A DNA stretch of 20,255 nucleotides. Origin: Spirochaetaceae bacterium UBA1306 (GTDB lineage: Bacteria > Spirochaetota > Spirochaetia > Treponematales > Rectinemataceae). Numbering within the stretch: position 1 is the stretch's first letter; every line of letters begins with the position of its first letter. The stretch spans positions 5,388 to 25,642 of the forward strand of contig DBTW01000206.1 in assembly GCA_002307245.1 (NCBI GenBank), given 5' to 3'. Under the pieces are notes generated by a model. That model searched no databases, was not told the origin of the DNA, and saw only the letters and a list, made by a program, of their open reading frames with translations. Below are positions 1 through 7,623 of the stretch, piece after piece. The position numbers and the translations under genes were made by a program.

Positions 1-873
1 CAGACGGCCAATATCGCCAACGTCCTCCAGTCCGCCCTGGCCTCGGCCGAGCGGGTCTTCGAGGTCCTCGACGAGACGGAGCAGGAGAGCGAGAGCGTCG
101 GCGCGATCGGCCTGGACGCGCCGCGCGGCCACGTGTCCTTCCGCAACGTGCGTTTCGGCTACAGTGACGACGCCATCCTCATGAAGGACATCAACATCGA
201 GGTGCATACGGGGGAGACGGTCGCGATCGTGGGCCCGACCGGGGCGGGCAAGACCACCCTGGTCAACCTCCTCATGCGCTTCTACGAGCTGCAGGGCGGG
301 TCCATCCTGGTCGACGGGGTCGACATCAGGACCATGCCCCGGGGCGAGCTGCGCCGGATCTTCGGCATGGTGCTCCAGGACACCTGGCTCTTCAACGGCT
401 CGATCCGCGACAACATCGCCTACGGCCGCGAGGGCTCCGGCCTCGAGGACGTCGTGCGCGCCGCGACCGCGGCCCACGCCGACCACTTCATCAGGGCCCT
501 GCCCATGGGCTACGACACGGTCATCAACGAGGACGCCTCGAACCTCTCGCAGGGGGAGAAGCAGCTCCTGACCATCGCTCGGGCCCTGCTCTCGGACCCC
601 CGCATCCTCATCCTCGACGAGGCGACGAGCAGCGTCGACACGAGGACTGAGGTCTACATCCAGAAGGCGATGCGCGAGCTCATGAAGGGCCGCACCAATT
701 TCGTGATCGCCCACCGCCTGTCCACGATACGCGACTCGGAGATGATCCTCGTGATGAATAAGGGCGACATCATCGAGATGGGCAACCACCAGGAGCTGCT
801 CGCCAAGGGCGGCTTCTACGCCGACCTGTACAATAGCCAGTTCGCCGGCGCCGCCGACGAGCAGACGGCATGA
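1..873 (+). CDS. ABC exporter half-transporter, ATP-binding C-terminal part (5' truncated)
   Basis: The reading frame is open from base 1, so this is the last 290 residues of a type I ABC exporter half whose membrane domain lies mostly upstream of the window. The nucleotide-binding domain is complete: Walker A GPTGAGKTT (bases 232-258), a signature written LSQGE instead of LSGGQ (544-558), Walker B ending in LDEATS with the catalytic Glu at 619-621, and the switch His in AHRLST (712-714). An intact Glu and His with an altered signature is the pattern of the TM288-like, catalytically competent half of heterodimeric exporters. Its partner half would therefore be expected just upstream (inference). 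A membrane fusion protein follows 13 bases later. The substrate cannot be told; drug, lipid or peptide export are all possible. Confidence 0.93.
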   Translation, partial: QTANIANVLQSALASAERVFEVLDETEQESESVGAIGLDAPRGHVSFRNVRFGYSDDAILMKDINIEVHTGETVAIVGPTGAGKTTLVNLLMRFYELQGGSILVDGVDIRTMPRGELRRIFGMVLQDTWLFNGSIRDNIAYGREGSGLEDVVRAATAAHADHFIRALPMGYDTVINEDASNLSQGEKQLLTIARALLSDPRILILDEATSSVDTRTEVYIQKAMRELMKGRTNFVIAHRLSTIRDSEMILVMNKGDIIEMGNHQELLAKGGFYADLYNSQFAGAADEQTA

Positions 874-886
874 GAGGAGTTAGGGA

Positions 887-1876
887 ATGAGCGCAAGCAA
901 CGAGCAATCCGAGGCGAAGAAGGCCCCCGCCGATGGCAAGGCCCCCGCCGATAAGAAGGTCCGGAAAGGGCCCAAGGTCCTGGGGACCGTCATCCTTCTG
1001 GTCGTGGCCGCCGCCGCCGTCTGCTACGGGGCGGTCTGGTGGGCCGGCACGGTCTCCTACGTCGAGACCGACGACGCGGCCATCGACGGGCGCCAGGTCA
1101 AGCTGAGCTCGAAGATGCTCGGCCGCATCAACGAGATCAGGGCCGAGGAGGGCGACAAGGTCCAGGCGGGCCAGGTCCTCGCCGTCCTCGACGACAAGGA
1201 CCTCCGCGCCCAGGAGGCCCAGGCCCTCGCCTCGCTCAACTACGCCAAGGAGAACCTTGCCCTGGCCGAGGTCAACCTGGGCAAGGCCGAGGACGATTAC
1301 GGGCGTTCCAAGGAGCTCTTCTCCGCATCCGCCGCCACGAAGGAGAGCTTCGACCACGCGCAGAAGGCCCTCGACGTCGCGAAGGCCCAGGGCACCCTCG
1401 CCCAGGCCTCGGTGGAGACCTCCTCCGCCCAGCTCGGCGTCATCGAGGCCCAGCTCCTGAACGTCCGCGTCAGCACGCCCATCGACGGCACCGTGGAGAA
1501 GGTCTCCCTCAATCCCGGCGACCTCGCCCAGCCCGGCCAGGCCATCCTCTCGGTCAACAAGCTCGACTCGGTCTGGATCATCGCCAACTTCGAGGAGACC
1601 AAGATCGGCCGCATCCGCGCGGGCGCCCCGGTGCAGATCACCGTGGACGCCTACAAGGGCCGGGACTTCCGAGGCCGCGTCGACATGATCCGCGCCGGCA
1701 TCGTGCCCTCGGCCTTCCAGATCGGCGAGTTCACCAAGACCACGCAGCGCGTCCCGGTCAAGATCAGCTTCCAGGCCCTGCCCGAAGGCGCGATCCTCTT
1801 GCCCGGCATGTCCGTCGAGGTGAAGGTCAGCACCGGCATCGAGCTTCCCAAGATTCTCCAGTTCCTGCAGCCGTAA
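887..1876 (+). CDS. HlyD/EmrA-type membrane fusion protein
   Basis: This 329-residue periplasmic adaptor has a Lys/Ala-rich cytoplasmic N-terminus (about 1-30), one membrane anchor (about 31-54), then the start of a biotinyl-lipoyl-like domain with the EmrA-type phrase VETDDAAIDG. An Ala/Glu-rich coiled-coil hairpin follows (about 105-185), then the second lipoyl half (STPIDGTVEKVSLNPGD) and a beta-barrel (IIANFEETKIGRIRAGAPV). Length and order fit the family. The ATG at 887 has AGGAG at 875-879 ahead of it. The gene is 13 bases after an ABC exporter half and probably co-transcribed, so this adaptor may link that exporter to an outer-membrane channel. Family members also serve major-facilitator pumps; no such pump or TolC-like gene is visible here. 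Confidence 0.92.
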   Translation: MSASNEQSEAKKAPADGKAPADKKVRKGPKVLGTVILLVVAAAAVCYGAVWWAGTVSYVETDDAAIDGRQVKLSSKMLGRINEIRAEEGDKVQAGQVLAVLDDKDLRAQEAQALASLNYAKENLALAEVNLGKAEDDYGRSKELFSASAATKESFDHAQKALDVAKAQGTLAQASVETSSAQLGVIEAQLLNVRVSTPIDGTVEKVSLNPGDLAQPGQAILSVNKLDSVWIIANFEETKIGRIRAGAPVQITVDAYKGRDFRGRVDMIRAGIVPSAFQIGEFTKTTQRVPVKISFQALPEGAILLPGMSVEVKVSTGIELPKILQFLQP

Positions 1877-2066
1877 GCGATAAAAGGGCGGCGGCTTTCC
1901 GCAGTTCATGCTGTGGATGGCTGTCGCCGGTTCCTGGTTAACTCATTATTAAATAATGAAATATAATTAAATATCTTTTTATTGACAGATGTGTCGATTT
2001 AGCCCTAATCTACTTGCGAAGCACGGGAAACAGCTTGCCCTCGGGCTTTGCGGGAGCGCTCACGCC
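1877..2066 (+). promoter_or_regulatory. AT-rich intergenic promoter region of the hypB operon
   Basis: This is the longest non-coding stretch. It holds an abrupt AT-rich block (about 1940-1985) in otherwise GC-rich DNA. A candidate promoter has TTAACT (1938-1943), an 18-base spacer and a perfect TATAAT (1962-1967). A second candidate has a perfect TTGACA (1982-1987), an 18-base spacer and a weak TAATCT (2006-2011). A weak stem with arms CCGCAG and CTGTGG (1899-1904, 1911-1916, one G-U pair) lies after the previous gene but lacks a T-run, so I do not call it a terminator. Promoter assignments are by eye. Confidence 0.65.
1943..1959. promoter_or_regulatory. Perfect palindrome (probable operator) between -35-like and -10 elements
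   Basis: TCATTATT-A-AATAATGA is a perfect inverted repeat with 8-base arms and one central base. It fills most of the spacer between TTAACT (1938-1943) and TATAAT (1962-1967), where a bound repressor would block RNA polymerase. The odd-centred, AT-rich layout resembles the 7-1-7 boxes of Fur-superfamily metalloregulators (Fur, Zur, PerR), but the base sequence is not a clear match to any one of them. Since the downstream operon handles nickel, a metal-responsive regulator is plausible (inference). Confidence 0.6.
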
Positions 2067-2738
2067 ATGGATAGCTTCAGGGTTCTCGAGATCAAGAAAA
2101 GCGTCTACGAAAGCAACGATAGGGAAGCCGAGCTGCTCAGGGCCGAGCTGAAGGCGGCCAAGGTCTTCATGCTGAACCTGATGTCCTCGCCGGGCTCGGG
2201 CAAGACGACCACGGTCTTGAGGACGATAGAGGCCCTGGGGCCAGAGCTGCGCATCGGCGTCCTGGAGGCCGACATCGACTCCGACGTCGACGCCCGGGCT
2301 GTGTCGAGGACGGGCGCCAAGGTGATCCAGCTGCATTCCGGCGGCATGTGCCACCTCGACGCCGGCATGGCCAGGCAAGGCCTCGAGGGCCTGGGCCTCG
2401 AGGGGCTCGACCTGGTCGTCCTGGAGAATATCGGGAACCTGATCTGCACGGCCGAGTTCGACACCGGCGCCTCCCGGAACGCGATGATCCTCTCCGTGCC
2501 CGAGGGCGACGACAAGCCGCTGAAGTACCCCCTGATGTTCGAGGTCGCCGACCTCGTGCTGGTCAACAAGATCGACGCGATGGGGCTCTTCGATTTCGAC
2601 CTCCTGGTTTTCGAGGAGCGCGTTAGGCGATTGAATAAGAAAGCGCCGATCGTCCCCGTCTCCGCGAAGACGGGGCAGGGGCTCAGGGCCTGGGCCGATT
2701 GGCTCCGCGCGGAAGTCGCCGAATGGAAGCGGGCCTAG
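2067..2738 (+). CDS. hypB: Nickel-insertion GTPase HypB
   Basis: HypB is a SIMIBI-class GTPase that hands Ni(II) to [NiFe]-hydrogenase precursors, together with HypA. The 223-residue product has P-loop GSGKTT (43-48), the DIDSD switch segment (69-73), the metal site C95-H96 in GGMCHLDAGM, a third metal ligand C127 in NLICTAEFD, and the guanine-specificity motif NKID (167-170). Many relatives have a second His where this protein has Gly100. There is no N-terminal CxxCGC motif and no His-rich nickel-storage tail, so this is the short form. I chose the ATG at 2067 over one at 1989, because family members begin near RVxEIKKSV and the longer start overlaps a TTGACA element. GGGAG (2052-2056) is a modest ribosome site. 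It is the first gene of an operon with the fusion oxidoreductase and hypA. Confidence 0.95.
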   Translation: MDSFRVLEIKKSVYESNDREAELLRAELKAAKVFMLNLMSSPGSGKTTTVLRTIEALGPELRIGVLEADIDSDVDARAVSRTGAKVIQLHSGGMCHLDAGMARQGLEGLGLEGLDLVVLENIGNLICTAEFDTGASRNAMILSVPEGDDKPLKYPLMFEVADLVLVNKIDAMGLFDFDLLVFEERVRRLNKKAPIVPVSAKTGQGLRAWADWLRAEVAEWKRA

Positions 2739-2749
2739 CCCTGGACGGT

Positions 2750-2755
2750 AAGGAG
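2750..2755 (+). promoter_or_regulatory. Ribosome binding site fixing the start of the fusion oxidoreductase
   Basis: AAGGAG lies 6 bases before the ATG at 2762. It decides in favour of that start over an in-frame TTG at 2699 that would overlap hypB. Confidence 0.8.
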
Positions 2756-2761
2756 AGTCTC

Positions 2762-5476
2762 ATGGTCAAGGAAAGGGTGCTGGATCTCGCCAACAAGATC
2801 AGCCGGAAGAAAAGGGGCGCGAAGGACGAGATCACGGCCGCGGACCCCGAGTACAGGATCATGGAGCCCGTGGTCTCGGACGAGATGGCGGAGGTGGCCC
2901 TCGGTCTCGAGTTCCGGAAGCCCAAGAGCGCGGAGGAGGCGGCCCTCGCCTGCGGCAAGAGCGTCGAGGATTGCTCGCGGCTCCTGTGGGACCTCGCCGT
3001 AGTCGGGGTCTGCTTCGTGAACCGGATCGATGGCATCGACAAGTATTGGTACGACACCTGGATCCCCGGCATCATGGAGATGATGGTCAACAACAAGGAG
3101 AACGCCCGGAAGTACCCGCAGATCCCCGAGTCCTTCGAGGCCTACGGCCGGCGGCGGGGCCCGGCGACCGCGGGGATCTTCCCCGTCGGCAAGGGGCTCA
3201 TGCGCGTCATCCCCATCGAGGCGTCCATCATGGCGGAGACGCGGCGAGCCTCCTACGAGGAGGTCTCCAAATACCTCGACGAGAACGAGGTCTTCTCCGT
3301 CTCGGACTGCTCCTGCCGCACGGCGCGCGAGCTGATGGGCGAGGGCTGCGGCCACCTGAAGGAAGACATGTGCATCCAGATGGGCCATGCCGCGGAGTAC
3401 TACGTCCGCACCGGCCGGGGCCGGGCGATCGGCCGCGAGGAAGCCTACGAGATCATCAGGCGGGCCGAGGAGAACGGCCTCATGCATCAGATCCCCAATA
3501 CGGACGGCCCGGGCAAGACCCACGCGATCTGCAACTGCTGCGGCTGCTCCTGCCTCTCCCTGCGCACGGCCGAGATGTTCTACAACACCGACATGGTGCG
3601 CTCGAACTACGTCTCGAGCGTGGATCGGGAGAAGTGCGTCGCCTGCGGGGTCTGCGTGGAGAACTGCCCGGTCGGCGCCCTGAAGCTGGGCGAGAAGGTC
3701 TGCGCGAAGGCCCCGTCCCGCCCCGCGAGGAGGGAGCTGCCCTCCGACACCGAGTGGGGCCCGGGGAAGTGGAACCCCGAGTACCGCCTCAACCGGAAGC
3801 TTGTCGCCGATAGCGGCACGAGCCCCTGCAAGGCGGAGTGCCCGGCCCATATCGGCGTCCAGGGCTACATCAAGCTGGCCTCCCAGGGCAAGTACCGCGA
3901 GGCCCTCGAGCTCATCAAGCGCGAGAACCCCTTTCCCGCGGTCTGCGGGCGCATCTGCCCCCGGAAGTGCGAGTCGGCCTGCACTCGGGGCGGGGTCGAC
4001 GATCCCGTCGCCATCGACGAGATCAAGAAGTTCATAGCCGAGCAGGACCTGAACGCCGAGCGCCGCTACGTCCCCGCGCCGCGCCACGACTACGGCAAGC
4101 GCGTCGCCGTCGTCGGCGCGGGGCCCTCCGGGCTCTCCTGCGCGTACTACCTGGCCCTAGAGGGCTACAAGGTCTCCGTCTTCGAGAAGCAGGCGGCCCT
4201 CGGCGGCATGCTGACCCTCGGCATCCCCGCCTTCAGGCTGGAGAAGCGGGTAGTCGAGGCCGAGATCGAGGTCCTGAGGCTGATGGGCGTCGAGTTCAGG
4301 ACGGGCGTCGAGGTCGGCAAGGACCTCCGCCTCGACGACTTGCGGCGCGAGGGCTTCGCGGCCTTCTACCTGGCCATCGGCGCCCAGGGCGGCCGGAAGG
4401 TCGGCGTCGAGGGCGAGGAGGCCGAGGGCGTGATCGCGGGCGTCGACTTCGTGCGGGGCGTCAACCTGGGAGTGGGCGCCCGGCTGGCCGGCAAGGTCGT
4501 CGTGATCGGCGGCGGCAACGTCGCCATCGACGTCGCGAGGACGGCCGTGAGAGTCGGCGCGGAGAGCGTGGACATGTTCTGCCTCGAGGCACGCGGCGAG
4601 ATGCCCGCCCTGCCCGAGGAGATCGGCGAGGCCCTGTCCGAGGGCATCGCGATCGGCAACTCCTGGGGCCCGAAGCGCGTCGTCGTCGAGGCCGGCCGCG
4701 TGGTTGGCGTGGAGCTCCGGCGCTGCGTCCGGGTCTTCAATGCGGAGGGGCGCTTCGATCCGAGCTACGACGAGGGCGACACCAAGATCGTCGCGGCCGA
4801 CTACGTCCTGCTCTCCATCGGTCAATCGATCGAATGGGGCGGTCTGTTGTCGGGCGGCTCGATGGAACTGAACCGCAACGGGACGATCAAGGCCGACCCG
4901 CTCACCTACCAGACGGGGCAGGCCGACGTCTTCGCCGGCGGCGACGCGGTGACGGGCCCCAGGTTCGCCATCGACGCCATCGCGGCGGGCAAGCAGGCGG
5001 CGATCTCCATCCATCGATACGTCCAGCCGGGGCAGAGCCTCACGCTCGGCCGCGCCAAGCGCGACTACCGCGCCCTCGACAGGGCCGGCGTCGAGCTCGA
5101 GGGCTACGACAGCCTGCCGAGGCAGAGCGCCGCCCACCAGGCCGCCGCCCACCAGGGCGCCGCCGAAGCCTTCCGCGACGCGCGCGGCACCTTCACCGAG
5201 GATCAGGTCAGGAAGGAGACTGAGCGCTGCCTCGGCTGCGGCGCCACGGTCGTCGACGGGGAGCTCTGCGTGGGCTGCGGGCTGTGCGCGACCAAGTGCG
5301 GCTTCGACGCGATCAAGCTGTTGCGCAAGTACGACGGCGAGGGCGTGGATTTCCGCGACCTGAAGCCCGTGATCGTGAGGAGCGTGCTGAAGCGCAAGCT
5401 CAGGATCGCCCTGAAGAAACCGGGGCGCTTCATCAAGGCGAGGCTCGGCGGCGCCGAGCCCGGCCGGGAGGGCTAG
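2762..5476 (+). CDS. Fusion Fe-S/FAD/NAD(P) oxidoreductase (GltD/NfnB-like) with extra N-terminal Cys-rich domain
   Basis: This 904-residue protein should move electrons between NAD(P)H and Fe-S carriers. In order it has: an N-terminal region with a possible winged-helix look (about 1-110); a Cys-rich segment with SDCSC near residue 182 and CNCCGCSC (257-264); a ferredoxin motif CVACGVCVENCP (292-303); the Fe-S domain typical of GltD/NfnB/dihydropyrimidine dehydrogenase (C356, C360, C395, C399, C403, C407); FAD-binding GAGPSGL (452-458); NAD(P)-binding GGGNVAID (583-590); the FAD-closing GGDAV (726-730); and a C-terminal cluster domain with C823xxC826 and CVGCGLCATKC (836-846). A short AAHQ repeat sits before the last domain. 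The gene lies between hypB (23-base gap) and hypA (6-base gap). The electron partner is unknown. Domain calls are strong; the physiological reaction is inference. Confidence 0.88.
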   Translation: MVKERVLDLANKISRKKRGAKDEITAADPEYRIMEPVVSDEMAEVALGLEFRKPKSAEEAALACGKSVEDCSRLLWDLAVVGVCFVNRIDGIDKYWYDTWIPGIMEMMVNNKENARKYPQIPESFEAYGRRRGPATAGIFPVGKGLMRVIPIEASIMAETRRASYEEVSKYLDENEVFSVSDCSCRTARELMGEGCGHLKEDMCIQMGHAAEYYVRTGRGRAIGREEAYEIIRRAEENGLMHQIPNTDGPGKTHAICNCCGCSCLSLRTAEMFYNTDMVRSNYVSSVDREKCVACGVCVENCPVGALKLGEKVCAKAPSRPARRELPSDTEWGPGKWNPEYRLNRKLVADSGTSPCKAECPAHIGVQGYIKLASQGKYREALELIKRENPFPAVCGRICPRKCESACTRGGVDDPVAIDEIKKFIAEQDLNAERRYVPAPRHDYGKRVAVVGAGPSGLSCAYYLALEGYKVSVFEKQAALGGMLTLGIPAFRLEKRVVEAEIEVLRLMGVEFRTGVEVGKDLRLDDLRREGFAAFYLAIGAQGGRKVGVEGEEAEGVIAGVDFVRGVNLGVGARLAGKVVVIGGGNVAIDVARTAVRVGAESVDMFCLEARGEMPALPEEIGEALSEGIAIGNSWGPKRVVVEAGRVVGVELRRCVRVFNAEGRFDPSYDEGDTKIVAADYVLLSIGQSIEWGGLLSGGSMELNRNGTIKADPLTYQTGQADVFAGGDAVTGPRFAIDAIAAGKQAAISIHRYVQPGQSLTLGRAKRDYRALDRAGVELEGYDSLPRQSAAHQAAAHQGAAEAFRDARGTFTEDQVRKETERCLGCGATVVDGELCVGCGLCATKCGFDAIKLLRKYDGEGVDFRDLKPVIVRSVLKRKLRIALKKPGRFIKARLGGAEPGREG
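5129..5155 (+). repeat. Small in-frame direct repeat in the fusion oxidoreductase
   Basis: The unit GCCGCCCACCAG occurs at 5129-5140 and 5144-5155, separated by GCC. It encodes AAHQ-A-AAHQ at residues 790-798, in a likely flexible linker between the flavoprotein body and the C-terminal cluster domain. Confidence 0.7.
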
Positions 5477-5482
5477 GCCCCC

Positions 5483-5824
5483 GTGCACGAGCTGGGCGTC
5501 GTGATCAAGGTGGTCGAGACCGTCGAGGACTTCGCGCGGCGTAACGGCGTGACGAGGATCGATACCCTGGTCCTCCAGATCGGCGAGCTCTCCTCGATGG
5601 TCCCGAAGTACGTCGAGGATTGCTTCCCGGCCGCTGCCGACGGCACGATCCTGCGGGACGCCAAGCTGCGCATCGAGGTCCTTCCGGCCAACGCCCTCTG
5701 CGGGGACTGCGGCAAGGTCTTCAACCTGGTCTTGAGCCGGGGAAGCTGCCCGGCCTGCGGGGGCCGGCGCTTCGAGGCCCTGGGCGGGAAGGAGTTCCTC
5801 ATCAAGGAGATCGTCGCCTGCTAG
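5483..5824 (+). CDS. hypA: Nickel metallochaperone HypA
   Basis: HypA binds one Ni(II) through its N-terminal Met-His-Glu and passes it, with HypB, to the hydrogenase precursor. The 113-residue product begins MHEL, so the nickel ligand His2 is present, and it has a zinc ribbon made by C73xxC76 and C89xxC92. Length is normal for the family. The start is GTG at 5483, fixed by the need for His2 as second residue; a GGGAGGG run (5466-5472) precedes it. It is the last gene of the hypB operon, 6 bases after the fusion oxidoreductase. Its stop codon overlaps the stop of the convergent exporter gene on the other strand. HypA/HypB pairs can also serve other nickel enzymes such as urease, so the client is open. 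Confidence 0.95.
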   Translation: MHELGVVIKVVETVEDFARRNGVTRIDTLVLQIGELSSMVPKYVEDCFPAAADGTILRDAKLRIEVLPANALCGDCGKVFNLVLSRGSCPACGGRRFEALGGKEFLIKEIVAC

Positions 5825-7623
5825 ATTGGGTTTCCCTTGAATTGACTGAGGTAGAGGCGGTAGTAGAAGCCGCGGGCGGCGATCAGCTCGTCGTGGCTGC
5901 CCTTCTCCGCGATCTCGCCGTCGCGCAGGACCACGACCAGGTCGGCGTCCTTGATGGTGGAGAGGCGATGGGCGATGACGAAGCTGGTCCGGCCCGCCAT
6001 GAGGCCCAGCAGGGCCTTCTGGATCCGCGCCTCGGTGCGGGTGTCCACGCTGCTCGTCGCCTCGTCGAGGACGAGGATGGCGGGATCGGCGAGGATGGCC
6101 CGGCTGATCGACAGGAGCTGGCGCTGGCCCTGGCTTAGGTTTCCCGCGCGCTCCGAGAGGTCCGTCAGGTAGCCCCGGGGGAGCTGCCGGATGAAATGGT
6201 CGGCCTCGGCCAGGCGCGCGGCCTCCATGCACTCCTCGTCGCTCGCCTCCAGCCTGCCGTAGCGGATGTTCTCCAGCACGCTGTCGGCGAAGAGGAAGGT
6301 ATCCTGGAGCACTAGGCCGAGTCCCCGGCGCAGCTCGGCCTTGCTCAGCTCGCGGATGTCGATCCCGTCGATGCGGATGCTCCCGCCCTGGATCTCGTAG
6401 AAGCGCGTGAGCATGTTGATGATCGTCGTCTTCCCCGCGCCCGTGGGCCCGACGAGGGCTATGGTCTGGCCCGCCTTCACCTCGAGGCTGAAGTCCTTGA
6501 TGACCGGGGTCCCCGGGGCGTAGGCGAACCGCGCGCCGCGGAAGCTCACGTTGCCGCGCATGCCCGATGCCGGGAACGAGGTCCTTCCCTCGTCCGACTC
6601 GGCGGGCTCGTCCATGATCTCGAAGACCCTCTCGGCCCCCGCCAGCGCGGCCTGGATCGAGTTGTAGAGGTTGGCGATCTGGCGCAGGGGCGAGGTGAAG
6701 TTCTGGCCGTAGTTGATGAAGGTGGCGATGGTTCCCACGCTGACCAGGCCCCGCAGGGCGAGGGCCCCGCCCAGGGCGGCCAGCACGACGACGAAGAAGC
6801 TCCCCAGCACCTGCGTGAGGGGCATGAGGAGCATCGCGTAGGAATTGGCGTAGACCCCCGCCTCGTAGACGGCCTGGTTCTTCGCCCTGAAGTCCTGGAT
6901 GACCGAGTCTCCGCGCCGGAAGGCCTTGATCACCTTTTGCCCGCTGATGGCCTCCTCGGCTACGGAGTTGAGTTCGCCCAACCTAGCCTGGAGGTCTCGG
7001 AAGCCCTTGCGAGTGTACTTGGCCACGAAGCGCGCGAAGCCGAGCATGATGGGCACGACGACGAGGCTCGCGAGGGCCAGCCAGTGGTTCAGCGCGAACA
7101 TGGCCGCGAGGATGCCCAGCATCGTGATGCCGCTCGCGACGAGGGCCGTGACGTTCTGCGACACGGCCTGGTTGACAGCGTCGATGTCGCTCGTGAGCCG
7201 GCTCATCAGGCCGCCCGCGGCGTTGGTGTCGAAGAAGCCCATCGAGAGGGCCTGCAAGTGCGAGAAGAGGTCGCCGCGCAGGCGCTTGAGCGCCGATTGC
7301 GACACCCTCGCCATGATCCAGTTCGCTGCCACCATGAAGAGATTGCTCAGGAAGTAGGACGCGAGCATCAGCAGCGCGATCGCGGAGAGCCCCGCGACCG
7401 ATCCCTTGCCAATGAGCTTGTCGATAGCCACGCCCATGAGGTAGGGGCCGCCGAGGCCGATCATGGAAGAGAGGACGATGAGGGCGACGACGAGGCCGAG
7501 GGAGGCCTTGTGGGGGCTCAAGTACCGCATGAGCCGGGCCAGGGCGCGGCGCGGGTCGCGCGCCTTCTCGATCTTGCCGGGCCGACCCACTCGGCGATGC
7601 ATGCTCGCGCGGATATCGCTCAT
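5821..7623 (-). CDS. ABC exporter half, catalytic subunit of a heterodimer (TM288-like)
   Basis: This 600-residue half-transporter has an N-terminal six-helix membrane domain (about 35-330) and a C-terminal ATPase: Walker A GPTGAGKTT (392-400), Q-loop Gln440, signature LSQGQ (496-500) in place of LSGGQ, Walker B with D520 and catalytic E521, and switch His552. The altered signature with intact Glu and His marks the partner that contributes the catalytic residues to the consensus ATP site, as in TM287/TM288. Its ATG (complement of 7621-7623) overlaps the stop of the upstream partner as ATGA, pointing to coupled translation and equal amounts. The substrate is unknown; a multidrug or lipid-like substrate is typical for the group. 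It ends tail-to-tail against hypA. Confidence 0.95.
   Translation of the reverse strand: MSDIRASMHRRVGRPGKIEKARDPRRALARLMRYLSPHKASLGLVVALIVLSSMIGLGGPYLMGVAIDKLIGKGSVAGLSAIALLMLASYFLSNLFMVAANWIMARVSQSALKRLRGDLFSHLQALSMGFFDTNAAGGLMSRLTSDIDAVNQAVSQNVTALVASGITMLGILAAMFALNHWLALASLVVVPIMLGFARFVAKYTRKGFRDLQARLGELNSVAEEAISGQKVIKAFRRGDSVIQDFRAKNQAVYEAGVYANSYAMLLMPLTQVLGSFFVVVLAALGGALALRGLVSVGTIATFINYGQNFTSPLRQIANLYNSIQAALAGAERVFEIMDEPAESDEGRTSFPASGMRGNVSFRGARFAYAPGTPVIKDFSLEVKAGQTIALVGPTGAGKTTIINMLTRFYEIQGGSIRIDGIDIRELSKAELRRGLGLVLQDTFLFADSVLENIRYGRLEASDEECMEAARLAEADHFIRQLPRGYLTDLSERAGNLSQGQRQLLSISRAILADPAILVLDEATSSVDTRTEARIQKALLGLMAGRTSFVIAHRLSTIKDADLVVVLRDGEIAEKGSHDELIAARGFYYRLYLSQFKGNPI

Noticed and set aside
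1899..1916. Small hairpin after the membrane fusion gene as a terminator
   Set aside because: Only 6 base pairs with a G-U and no following T-run.
1943..1959. Palindrome as a NikR operator
   Set aside because: NikR sites are two short half-sites separated by a long spacer (GTATGA and TCATAC type); this compact 17-base palindrome does not fit.
1989..2066. Longer HypB start at ATG 1989 giving 26 extra residues
   Set aside because: The added residues do not resemble a HypB N-terminus, and the start would overlap a TTGACA element and follow the TATAAT too closely; ATG 2067 matches the family.
2699..2761. TTG start at 2699 for the fusion oxidoreductase
   Set aside because: It overlaps hypB and lacks a ribosome site, while ATG 2762 has AAGGAG 6 bases ahead.
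4157..6232. Long open frame of 691 codons on the minus strand
   Set aside because: It runs antisense across the fusion oxidoreductase and hypA and into the exporter gene; its composition (Asp/Leu/Gly/Arg-rich, no domain) is that of a GC-rich shadow frame.
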